NCBI GenBank assembly: GCA_030248195.1
Contig: JASAND010022070.1
Span: 1 to 64,000 of the forward strand
Source: Trissonchulus latispiculum
Lineage: Eukaryota; Nematoda; Enoplea; Enoplida; Ironidae
Length of the DNA stretch: 64,000 nt
Direction of reading: 5' to 3'
The translations under genes and the position numbers were made by a program. The notes beneath the pieces were generated by a model. The model had not been told where the DNA came from and searched no databases. It was given only the letters and a program-made list of their open reading frames with translations. Positions 1-9,700 of the stretch are shown one piece after another (positions within the stretch are counted from its first letter, which is position 1; each line of letters starts with the position of its first letter).

Positions 1-933
1 CAAACAAACCGGAGGGGGGAATAACCAGAAACTAGGGGAAGCATACTATTTAATTATCATACATACCATGCATACCAAACATGTATACCTAGAATCAAAA
101 AGACATACGTATGTAGGGATCTCAAAGGGGGAAATTTTGGTATTTATTAGTTTTCGTACGTAAAACTAATAAGGAATCGTAACGTGGAGGAAAAAGAGAA
201 AAATACGAAAAACCCCATTTTAGTTTAAATATAAATCGTAAAAAAAGAATAACAAAAGTAATATAAATCGTATAAGTATACAAAAATGTATAAATATACT
301 AAGGAGAAAACCCCAATTTAGACTGAAAAGAGAAAAACCCAAAAAAATTTGAAAAAATAATATATACATTAATCAAAGTGGGTGGGGTCCTACAGTTTTT
401 GACCCCAGAAACACTTATACAGAGTTAAACATGCATACATACATTTATACCACAAACAAACATCTAAACAAACATTCAAACAAACAATTCTATTTTACGT
501 ATTTATATTGATGCGCATCATATTCATTAAAAAGAGCGCAGCAGCTACAAATAAGAATATAAAGGGAGGGGAGAGGGACGGTAAGTTAAGAGGGGAAGGG
601 TTGGTGAGTATACCGTGTCGGGCAAGGTGAAAGGTCTAACACTCCAGATCCCTTTTGGAGTTACCATGTAGCGTAACCCTAATAAAAAAATAAGGGGGAG
701 TAGGGTCCTGACCAGCAAGGACCCCAGAGTTATCCTACATAACTCTAAAAACAGCTTACAAAACTTACAAAAATAAATCATTACGGGTTTTTCGTTTAGC
801 TGTTTCGTGGGCTGGGGATTCGTAGATCATGGGGATAACGCATTAATAGGCTTGGGCAAGGGTGTCGCTTCGAGGGTAGCAACAACAAGATCCCAAGTGT
901 TGCTGGTGTTGACTCGTTAGTGTGCTCAGGCAA
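1..933. other. AT-rich flank, no gene seen
   Basis: I see no coding region, RNA gene or clear repeat here. On the minus strand this is where reverse transcriptase should follow the protease of the adjacent retrotransposon, but no RT motif can be read in any frame. The stretch is A-rich on the plus strand and has several short direct repeats of the type ACATACAT. Confidence 0.5.
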
Positions 934-2061
934 CTAGGCGGGGCTGCAAGTGCCTGAGATTATCGGGGTTTGGATAAGGTTACCGGAAATGACACTGTTC
1001 GTTACGGTAATACAAAATTTATCGGCCAGTGCCCGTAACTCGTCTGGGGTAAGGAGTGATGTCTGCCACATAGGGGTAGAAAGGGAATGGGACTTGGGGA
1101 CTACGGACCAACCATATTTTTGCATAAGGTCATAACCAATAATAAAATCTTGGTACAGACCTTGGGCAACATGGAAGGGAAATAAATATTTGTGCCCGTT
1201 GCACAAAAAGGGTATCTCACATTTCCCCAATATGTCAAGGGACGTATCCTCCGCAGCTGTGGAGAATTTGGAAGCCGCAGAGGTATGAAGGGCAAGGGAG
1301 AGGGTACCGGAGGCATTTACATGGTCGAAAAATGCCTTGGATATGTAGCAGACATTCGCACCGGACTCCAAAAGGGCTAGGGCCTTCACACCAAAAATAC
1401 TTACTAGTAGGTGGGGACTTTTTTGGGGGGACAGACGAGTACGCTGGGACACGTAAAAAGGGGTAGTGTCAGTCAGGATTGCTTGAACGAGGTCACTGAC
1501 GGGACCTGTCTGTCCATGGTCAGGAGTATCTTGGGCCTCAGCGTCCTCGGCTTCGAAGGATCGATTTCGGTCATTCAGGTTACTAAGCGGAGTGAGGTTG
1601 GGTTGGGTCTCAGGGTCCTCAGCCTCCGAAACCTGAGCGAAGACATTTTGGGTAGGGAAGGTAGTAGGAATGACCGCAGGGGTTGGCAGCTGAGGCTCAT
1701 TGATAACAGCAGGGGTGGGACTTTCTGTTTGATGGACCAGCTCTCGCAAGAGAGCAGCGGGTTTGGGTTGGGTCTCAGGGTCCTCAACCTCTAAAACCTG
1801 AGTTGAGGCATTTTGGGTAGTGGGGGTAGTAGGGGTAGCCGCTGGGATTGGCGGCTGGGGCTCATTGGTAGTAATAGGGATTAGGCTTTCGGGTGGCAAG
1901 GTTAGCTCTCCCATAGATTGGGATCGCTGACAAGGGCGGGGTCGAGGGAATCGTTTGGGTTTGGGCAAAGAGTCGCTTCTGGTGGACTCGTGGGGTTGGC
2001 AGAGTTGACCGGACATGTCCAGCTCCTCCATGCACTGGCGAATTCGGCCCAGAAGGTTCAA
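934..2061 (-). CDS. Retropepsin-like protease fragment
   Basis: A 375-residue ORF. Residues 1-190 are an acidic, Pro/Thr-rich linker containing a duplicated segment (the motif EDPETQP occurs twice). Residues 220-330 look like a retroviral-type aspartic protease: ALLESGANVCYIS corresponds to the active-site loop usually read as L-L-D-T/S-G-A, and IIGYDLMQKYGW corresponds to the family's second conserved loop, usually I-L-G-x-D-x-L. The catalytic Asp appears as Glu here, which predicts an inactive enzyme. The ORF stops at 934 with no RT in continuation, so this is a truncated copy. Confidence 0.7.
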   Translation of the reverse strand: MNLLGRIRQCMEELDMSGQLCQPHESTRSDSLPKPKRFPRPRPCQRSQSMGELTLPPESLIPITTNEPQPPIPAATPTTPTTQNASTQVLEVEDPETQPKPAALLRELVHQTESPTPAVINEPQLPTPAVIPTTFPTQNVFAQVSEAEDPETQPNLTPLSNLNDRNRSFEAEDAEAQDTPDHGQTGPVSDLVQAILTDTTPFYVSQRTRLSPQKSPHLLVSIFGVKALALLESGANVCYISKAFFDHVNASGTLSLALHTSAASKFSTAAEDTSLDILGKCEIPFLCNGHKYLFPFHVAQGLYQDFIIGYDLMQKYGWSVVPKSHSLSTPMWQTSLLTPDELRALADKFCITVTNSVISGNLIQTPIISGTCSPA

Positions 2062-2264
2062 CAGCAGGCTTTCGAATTATTCGAATTTTTTGCGGGTAAG
2101 GTTCAAGGTTGAGGAGAAGTCCCCAGGGGGACTTCTCAACAGCTTTAGGGAGTTTTGGGTACGATTCCTGCTGATGATCCTCCACCGGGCTAAGCGACTC
2201 TCGGGGATCCTGGAACATGTCGCCCAATTCAAAGCACGGAGCCCACTGGTCGGGGCCAAAGGGA

Positions 2265-3075
2265 TTAGTGGAAATAGCAATAGGGGAGGCGTGGTCGTGA
2301 CGAGCACGCTTGGAATGTCGGGAAACTATTTTCCAAGAGTAGTTTCCTCTGTTCCGCATGGGGTGGGAGTTTCCGGGGGCATTGCGAGTGGAGGCCGTGG
2401 TAGGGGTAGCTGTAGTGGGACCATCCTGGTGATGCGAGGTACTGGGGGAGGTGTTGCTGGCCCTCGCCAGCCAGCAACATCTCCCCAGGGCTTAGAATAA
2501 ACTTAGGGGTGGGATGTGTACGTACTTGGTTAAATGTACGTACATGGTTTGTACGGGGTAAAATTTTGGGCGTCAACAGTGGATCAATTAGGGAGGGGAT
2601 AGGTACTTGGATCTTGTTGGACGCTACGGGCTTCCCGTAGCATCCGCGAGGGGGAGTCCACTGCTGACGATTAAACCTTTCGCAACCTCGCAACACCAAG
2701 TTTTTCCCTGCTGGCTGAGGGCTATACTCAGGGTGGGTGGGTAGGCAAGTCTGTGGCCTCCACTGACAAGTTCGGGTGCGTTTGGGCTCCAAAAATGAAA
2801 GGCGACGTTGGACAGGGTAACGGGGGGTCGCCCTCGTGGTCAAACAGGCTGGGGGGTTTCGTAGATTGGGAGGAGGGTGGGGATGGGGTACACTCCGTTG
2901 AACAAGAGGACACTGAGACCGTCGGGGACTGATGTGACTCCGGGTGATGGCCACTTGGTGAGAAATAGGGTAAGGGTTCGGGCTCCTCTGAGCTCCGATT
3001 GACCATCCGAGGGTTATCAGTCACTTCGTACACGGGGGCCATATTAACTGGGAAGGGGTCAGACCGGGGGCGCAC
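2265..3075 (-). pseudogene. Frame-broken proline-rich linker of the retroelement
   Basis: Two overlapping minus-strand ORFs (2728-3075 and 2265-2954) in different frames bridge the Gag ORF and the protease ORF. Both are low-complexity, rich in Pro, Ser, Thr and Arg, and neither has a recognisable domain. The simplest reading is a linker of one polyprotein broken by frameshifts; either single frame could also be spurious. Confidence 0.45.
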
Positions 3076-3083
3076 GTCGGGGC

Positions 3084-4031
3084 TTACTGACGGCGCCCCA
3101 GGTTGGCGTTTCCCTGGTTCTGGAAAAGGCCATCGGAAGTGGGTTGATGACTAACTTGAGGACTGGGTTGGGGTTGGAGATCACTCAGGTCACCTCCTTG
3201 TTGGCAAAGGGGGGTCCGCACTTGAGGTTGGGGGCTGGTCATCACCTTCGGGCTCGCCAACATACGTAGGAATCCGGGGTGGTTGGGCCCCAGGTTGTCG
3301 ACTGCGCGTATACGGGTGGGGCAGTATTGCCACCCATGCCCCTCTTGGGTGCACCAGAAGCACAACCTGGGCCCATGAGTTCTGGAGTTGTGGTTACGAG
3401 GGTAAAAATTGGAATTATTTCGAATTCCATATGGGCGGGGTTTGATCTGATCATGGGGGCCTTGGGATGGTTTCGTTCCACTAGAGGCCGTAATGGATTT
3501 GGCATGGCGTTTCGTGGGCGGGGGGAGGTTCGCACCACTAGGCTTCCCTAGGAGGCTAATGGGGGTTGGGGGTTCCGGGGTGTGGGGAATAAACATAAAA
3601 AAAAACCCATAGGGGGTTTTAGGGGGGGGGGGCACCCATCCCGACACGCCGGGGCTTTGGGGACAAAAACCCAGAGCGGGTTTTTTCTTGGGTTGGGGCT
3701 TTCCGGACCGATGTTCCAGGGGAGTGGGGTTGGGGGGTGGGGCTTCTTCGCTCGGGTCAGAACCGTCCAAGTGAACCGTGGGTTCATGACGGGAGGGGCT
3801 TCCCCTACCTCCGTCCTGGGGGGAATACAACGAGGGGTGTAGATCGTCCTCGGGACTCAGTCCTGACCCGAGGCGGATGTGGACGGAAGATCCGTGCTGC
3901 CCAGAACTTCCGACCACGGCCCCAAGGTCAGGAGGGGGAAGGTCAGGAGATCGGGCCACTCTGGGTTGGCTGTCAAAGGGGTCGTCTTCAGGGGGGCAAT
4001 GATCCATTACAAACACGACACGAAAAAACAC
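3084..4031 (-). CDS. gag: Gag-like protein with CCHC zinc knuckle
   Basis: A 315-residue ORF, very rich in proline, glycine and serine, as in retroelement Gag linkers. Around residues 225-240 it has CFWCTQEGHGWQYC, a C-x2-C-x4-H-x4-C zinc knuckle that in Gag proteins binds and packages genomic RNA. No capsid helices can be recognised upstream of the knuckle. The first Met used here lies in an MFFRVVF segment that may not be the natural start. The ORF ends just before two shorter minus-strand ORFs in other frames that appear to continue the same polyprotein. Assignment as retroelement nucleocapsid is good; function as a present-day protein is unlikely. Confidence 0.75.
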   Translation of the reverse strand: MFFRVVFVMDHCPPEDDPFDSQPRVARSPDLPPPDLGAVVGSSGQHGSSVHIRLGSGLSPEDDLHPSLYSPQDGGRGSPSRHEPTVHLDGSDPSEEAPPPNPTPLEHRSGKPQPKKKPALGFCPQSPGVSGWVPPPPKTPYGFFFMFIPHTPEPPTPISLLGKPSGANLPPPTKRHAKSITASSGTKPSQGPHDQIKPRPYGIRNNSNFYPRNHNSRTHGPRLCFWCTQEGHGWQYCPTRIRAVDNLGPNHPGFLRMLASPKVMTSPQPQVRTPLCQQGGDLSDLQPQPSPQVSHQPTSDGLFQNQGNANLGRRQ

Positions 4032-4045
4032 AACTCACCAAATTA

Positions 4046-4123
4046 GTTATATACGTATATCCTATTTTTGGGCAGGACCGGGGGGGCGATGGGGATTTTC
4101 AGGGTAGGATATACGTATATAAC
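4046..4123. repeat. Inverted repeat with TATACGTATA palindromes
   Basis: GTTATATACGTATATCCT at 4046-4063 is repeated as its exact reverse complement at 4106-4123, leaving a 42-nt G-rich loop. Each arm itself contains the palindrome ATATACGTATAT. It lies just upstream of the minus-strand Gag ORF. Confidence 0.85.
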
Positions 4124-4643
4124 TCCAAATCGGGATTTTCCGGCCAGGGACACGAAACTCCAACTGTACGTACGTATTCCGGGACCAAGAATCGGGGGTT
4201 GGGTCGAATCTCCAACTCGACCTGAAATTGTTGGGGTCTCGTCCGGGGAGTAGCAGCAATCCACCAGTTGGGAATTTCGTCCAACGGTACAAGGTTAGAT
4301 TCCTGGCCTGGCCCCGGAATCCAACGGAAAAATTTTTCAAAATTTGAATTTTCCTCCCAAAATAAAAATTTTCTGGGTGGGGGGGGGGGGACTGATTGGG
4401 GTAAATTTAGGACGGGCAGGGAGTTGCTGGTATAATGGGGGTGGATTATCACTTGGCGTGGTCCCGGTGATAATCAGAGGGAAAGTTGGTCTGCCCAACT
4501 ATAAGGATAAATTCCGAAAGGAAAGGGAAAAAATAACACAACACTAGAAATTCAGCAAAATAACCCAAGTGAGAAAAATAAACGCACCGCTCGTCAACAA
4601 AAAGGAAACAGGACTAATAAAAGTCACGGGGAATTGACAGGAA

Positions 4644-4747
4644 GTCAGGCGTCTGACTGGGACTTTAAGCGATGCGTGGGCGGGACTTCAAAAGGCCCAA
4701 GCAGAGTCAGGCGCCTGATAAGGAATCAAGCGATGCGGGGGCGGGCC
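4644..4747. repeat. Imperfect tandem repeat carrying GC boxes
   Basis: Two copies of a ~43-nt unit, at about 4644-4686 and 4705-4747, share GTCAGGCG...AAGCGATGCG...GGGCGGG. Each ends in a GGGCGGG element that matches an Sp1-type GC box. Within the second unit CAGGCGCCTG is a perfect palindrome. Confidence 0.7.
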
Positions 4748-4758
4748 AAAAAATTTAA

Positions 4759-4804
4759 CACAAAGGTTTGCAATTGGGAATGACGTCAATTGCAGACCTT
4801 TGTG
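4759..4804. repeat. 18-bp hairpin with a CRE palindrome at its tip
   Basis: CACAAAGGTTTGCAATTG (4759-4776) pairs with CAATTGCAGACCTTTGTG (4787-4804) with one mismatch. The 10-nt loop overlaps TGACGTCA (4781-4788), the palindromic cAMP-response/ATF element. Confidence 0.85.
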
Positions 4805-4824
4805 AACCACACGGGGGGGATGGG

Positions 4825-4900
4825 TATATACAAACACCCAGGGAATGAAAGACCGGCGAACCCAGTCACAATAGGGAAAATGGAGGGGGAAACTTTACAG
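4825..4900 (+). promoter_or_regulatory. Possible TATA promoter and mini first exon
   Basis: A TATA-like GTATATA at 4824-4830 follows, in promoter order, two GC boxes and a CRE palindrome. Fifty bases further an ATG (4880) opens six codons plus CAG directly before GTAGTAGG, a fair splice donor in phase 0. The first channel exon found downstream, at 6566, also begins in phase 0, so this could be its leader exon. This is inference from spacing and phase only. Confidence 0.25.
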
Positions 4901-4901
4901 G

Positions 4902-6565
4902 TAGTAGGTATGGGGAAAAATAATTTGGGGCTCTAAAAAAAAATTTTTTTTTGGACTAGGGGGGCAAGAAAAATTAATTTAGGGTCGGGAAAAATAGGAA
5001 AAATATTTTAGGGAGAAAAAATATTAGGGGAGAGCCTTAAACTGGCAGCCTAATGTAAAATATGGGGGAGCTAGGGATTTTAACCACTGAGCTCAAGCCC
5101 CTATTTTACAAGTGGAACCGTGCGCAAGACGCTGACCTGCGACTGCGGGTGGAGATATTTAGTCCAGGCGGCTCTCTACCACCGACTTGCCTCGCCAAGG
5201 GGGGAACGGGTAGTTTTTGGGGGACGCCAACGGGGCGCCTAGCAAAATTCGGGGGGTCACACACACGAAATAGGCTCAGTTATAAGTCAGCTCCGGGCTA
5301 GTCCCAGAGCTCTACCTAGCTAATTAAGAGATCAAGACCTAGTAAAATTAATAACAAAAGGTTAATAAACAAGACAACTGGCAGTTTAATGGGTCAATAC
5401 GGGACAAGGTTACAACAGGAGGGTCCGTCCGGCGGTATCCGGACAAGACAGGCAAGGTACAGCGGGCTACCCGCACAATAACAGTAAATGGGCACACAGG
5501 GAATCACAGACAAGGGGGAGGGGACCAGCAACAAATCGGACACAATAATAATACAATAAAAAGGGGGAGGGAGGGAAAGTTGGCTAATAGAAGTTAGGCC
5601 CCGTAGGGGGTACGGGGGCAACCCCGCTAGTTAGGTGGGAAATGGAAAAGGGAAAGTTAGGAATTATCTTGAAAAATATGCAAAAAGGAAGGGGGGTTAG
5701 AGCCAGGAAGCAGTTAGAAAAGGAGTTAGAAAGGGCTTTTTAAAGGGAAAATCAAAAACTGAAAACTTACACTTTTAGGTGTAGACAGGCGAGGGTGGGG
5801 CCCCCAATCTCAGATAAGCAGCCGCACGGTGACTTGTCAAACTCCCGACTGACAATAACAAGTCTGAGTCAGCATCAAAGGGGGACAAACTGGAAAAAAC
5901 CAGTTTTTGTCAGCGTCTGCTGACGTGCATGATCTGTCTTTGCAGACAGAAGATAAAAATTACAACAATTACATAAGGGTGAATTTTTAAAGACCTTTTG
6001 GGAATTTTGGGAGAAAAACGGGAAAAGGCGAAATGTAAATATTGGAAAGGGGGGTGATAGCGCAGTCGCTATCACCCACATTACATAGGCACATAATCCA
6101 TAGTTCAAGTCATTTGGAATGAAATAGTCACTGTTATTTTCTACATGTAGCCTTTCTGGCTCGATTATTTAAGTGGATAGTTTTGGAGGCACAAACCGTA
6201 ATGCTGTCAGGGGCAATTGCAAGTGGTTGGGAAAATTGACGAAAGGATTCGCAGAGCCGAAAAAAGGTTTTTAAAAGCAATAAGGCTTTTTGCAAAGTCT
6301 TGAAGAAAATGCAATTCTATTACTGTAGACGGTAATTCATGCCCGTTGTACAAGCCCCCCATCGAAAATTTTGGCCCAAAGTAAAGCGTTTCATAATTTT
6401 CTTGGGAAAAGTCAATCCGTGGATCCGCCCGAAATTTAACATATGGCATAAGTGCATACAACTACAACTTTAGCACTGTTAAAGAACTGGAATTTAGATA
6501 ACAGCATTTAAAATGTGTCACAATTCTTCTGATATCACTCAAAAGAGTTGTGTAGTATTTTATAG
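4902..6565. other. No gene seen; one tRNA-like hairpin
   Basis: The only distinct structure is at 5054-5110: TGTAAAATA and TATTTTACA (9 bp) plus an inner GGGG/CCCC stem enclose a sequence whose reverse strand reads GAGCTCAGTGG, close to a pol III A box. No B box is present. The cytoplasmic N-terminal exon of the downstream channel gene should lie here or further upstream, but I could not identify it. Confidence 0.4.
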
Positions 6566-6712
6566 ATCCATCCAATTCATGTGATTACTTCCCATGGTTG
6601 GATAAAATGGATTGGCATCATTTCATTTCTAGCAACGATTACTGTCATTTTCCTCCATTCTGCTATTCTAATATCTTCATATAACAGATTTCCAGTTACT
6701 GTTGTAACCCAG
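6566..6712 (+). CDS. Channel exon: HG motif and TM1
   Basis: 49 codons, phase 0 at both ends, between ...TTTATAG and GTACGTAAG. Residues read TSHGWIKW, then a hydrophobic helix, then SSYNRFPVT. This matches the DEG/ENaC pattern of a conserved His-Gly gating motif before TM1 and a Y-x3-P-V segment just outside the membrane. Confidence 0.85.
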
Positions 6713-9700
6713 GTACGTAAGAAACAAAGCTTTAGCATATCAAACTTGTTGATTAGGTATCCTACGTCTGAGTGGTTATCCCATTGATATTTATATACTT
6801 CTTTCCAAACCGTTTTAAAATCATTTGGAAATAATGATGCATTAATTATGTAATATTATGGCACTATATAACAATGAAATCTCAAAACCTTTTATAAGGT
6901 CAGTAAATGACTCATTGTTAGACAATAGCTTCTACTATAAACAGAGGGGAAGTGACGTGAAAACTCAAAAGCTACTGGTACAGTACATGTTTGTAGGAGA
7001 CTGTGTAGGGCATCTGCCTTGAGGAGCTGGCCACTCCTCCACAGTTGCAGTCATCAGTCTGGCTCAAGGGCAATGAAATCGGGGCGGCCCCCATACCATG
7101 TAAGGGCGGGAGTCTTCTCCAGGAGCAACCTTTACCTTTACCTTTACATGTTTGCCTTCTGCAGCAATCATTACGCATCCACACGGAGTACAAACAGGCA
7201 AGGATGGCAAAACAAACTCAATAACTGCAAACAGTGTTCACTAGACCTATAGACAGCTGCTTCAGCTGGCGCGCTGCGTTATGCGGAACAATGTTGTGGA
7301 CTGTTCTCTGATTCTGATTCCGAACAAAATTAGTTCACAAGAATTCACGATCAGTTCTTGTAGCACCGTAAAATGCGACAGCAGCTTTCAGTTGCAAGAA
7401 AACATAATTACAAGCGTTAAAGTTTCAACAAGGGTGGCGACTTTCCAGGCAGGATTTAGAACGTCCACAGAGTCAGCGGAACTCCAGTTCGAAGCTTTCT
7501 AAAATGATTTGACTATGAATGCTGCAGCCAAATTCCAAACGAAACAGCCACCTTCCAATGAGGTTTGATGCACTGAAACACACGTAGAAAAACTTCCGAC
7601 ACGATGGATGGGTTTCACGAGCAACGTTCCAGAGCGCATCAGGCCGTCAATTTCCTTCGGATCCGGTCACTTGGTAGATGCAAAGCGACAGCGTAATGAC
7701 TGTGTGCACTTAAGGTGCTGGTATCGCTTTGTGTAAATTTGACCCTACAGGCTTCAATTCTTCATGAAAGTGGATGAAACTTTCCAAATACATTATTTTC
7801 GTGCTCTTTAACATTCTGGGACCAGTCCCGGATTTTTAAGTGTAAGGATAAGAAAGTTTTGGTTTTTGCCCTTATTCTCTCAGTACATGGTCGCTACACC
7901 GGATTGGTTGTTATGGCTGGAAAGCGGACACCAAAATGAACATTTTTGCTTTTACAACTTTTGAGCTACCTCTAGTGGTTAAGGCAGTATAAGCCAAAAA
8001 TCATTTTTGGGGTCAAAAAATGGTCATTTTTGAAGAAATAAGTGTTTTCAAAATTACTGCCAAATCTTACAGACAATTTCGGCTTATTTATACTCAATCG
8101 GTACACCATCGAATTGCATATTTTATCAATACCTATTCACTGGAGTTCGTTGCTTTAAGCTAGAGAATTCGCCGGAAAACCATTTTGGCAAAATTACGAT
8201 TATTTTGTTTTGAACATTGATTTCTCAAAAACTACCCAATAGATTCGCGTGATTTTTGGCGGAATGAAAATTCGCCCTATTGCGGAGGGACATTTTTCTT
8301 GGTTTGAGTTAAAACAACTCCAGTTGTGAGAAAACTAAATAGAAAGTTGCGAAATTTCGTGTCGTCGCACATTTTCCGGATTTTCTGGAGTATTGAGGCT
8401 TGTTAAGCCAAATACAAAAAAGTGTCCCTCGGCCTACATGTCCTTCATATCATGGCACAAGAAATTTTGGCCGATTCTACAGTTTTGAGAAATCTATGTT
8501 CAAAAATTTTTGGTCTATGTTCAGTCTGTCAGATGCCAGCATGTCGGAATTTTTTTGCTATTTTATTGTCAATTTCGCTAGTTTCGTAAGGTCCCGTTAA
8601 TATACAGATTATAAGCTTTAAAACGATGTATAAAGCTCTTTCCAACTCCCAAATTTGCGAAACTTATAGCGTTTCGAAAAATCACCACAAAAGCACTGCA
8701 CAAAAGGATACCAGTACCTTAAACTAGTCAGTTGTTAAGACACGGCTTTGATTTATCTGCGTTTTGTAGTTTTATCTTGCAAATGACTTTCCCGCTACAA
8801 CACTTTGCAGTCTAAATCCTTATTGGAAAACGGCTTGGTTGGAGACTGATTTAGGACATAAACTGGTAAGACAAAATAATCATTAAATATTCATTTCAGT
8901 GACTTTCCATGACTACGTGATAAGTTGCCAGCAGCAGGCCTTCAACCGTGGTAGCTATCACGATAGTCGATGTAAAATTTAAAAACACCACGGCCCAGGC
9001 AGTGACATCGGACAATTAGTCCAAGGAGTAAAATGCCTAACCTGCTTACTCCAAAAATATCGCAAGACAACAACCAACACACCAACAACGACCAGACCAA
9101 CAATTTGGTCCAATCTCACATTGGGTTGCTCACTCCTCACTATTATTGCAAGTTTAAAGTAACAGCAAATTTAGGGATGAGGTCTGTAGCCAACATTCAA
9201 TCAGATTGCAGAAACTTCTCTATTTTGATGGGGTCAGCTATGGATAACGGTGCTTTAGACAATTTTTCACAAATGCTCCATGATTTGCAGACGGGTCTGT
9301 AATATGATCCGGGTTTGCTATTAGGAGACCATTTTTGTAATCCCCACATTCACTCATTTCACATAAGAATTTCTGGCCCCCAATATTTCATGCTCTTGTT
9401 CGTTCTGCATTTTAAGGTTTTCTTTTATATTCGCATGAATGAACTTGCTAACTCGAATATATCACGGATACACACTCAGCAAAAGACCGCATGTAAGTGT
9501 TTCAGTTACTGAATATAACTTCAAGCTTGAAATTTTAGACTAGGCTAGTATACAAGCTAAATAAGTCAAAGCTAGATAACCAAAGAGTAACTTTGATTTG
9601 TGAGATTACTCAAATTAAGTTTCTGGACACTGCTCGGGCGTACAGAAATCACCCTTTTGCTTGGGGTCCTTCAATAACTAAACACGGTACTGAAAAGCCG

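Larger units (their letters stand above)
934..4031 (-). mobile_element. Decayed LTR retrotransposon, gag-protease block
   Basis: Minus-strand remnant read from about 4031 down to 934. It has a Gag-like part with a zinc knuckle, a frame-broken proline-rich middle, and a retropepsin-like domain. The block is markedly more GC-rich than the rest of the window, and its plus strand is G-rich with runs of 8-12 G. RT, RNase H and integrase are absent downstream (below position 934). I could not find a pair of LTRs, so the ends are set only by the ORFs. The protease type resembles that of the element at 61.8-62.15 kb, so both may belong to one Ty3/gypsy-like family. Confidence 0.75.

Noticed and set aside
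1411..2500. Plus-strand ORFs opposite the protease and gag block
   Set aside because: Shadows of the GC-rich minus-strand retroelement; glycine/serine-rich with no motifs.
4825..4831. Promoter of the minus-strand retroelement
   Set aside because: In minus orientation the TATA would lie upstream of the GC boxes and CRE, the wrong order, so plus orientation is preferred.
5054..5110. Mitochondrial or nuclear tRNA at the 57-nt hairpin
   Set aside because: Strong outer stem and an A-box-like motif, but no B box or anticodon arm.
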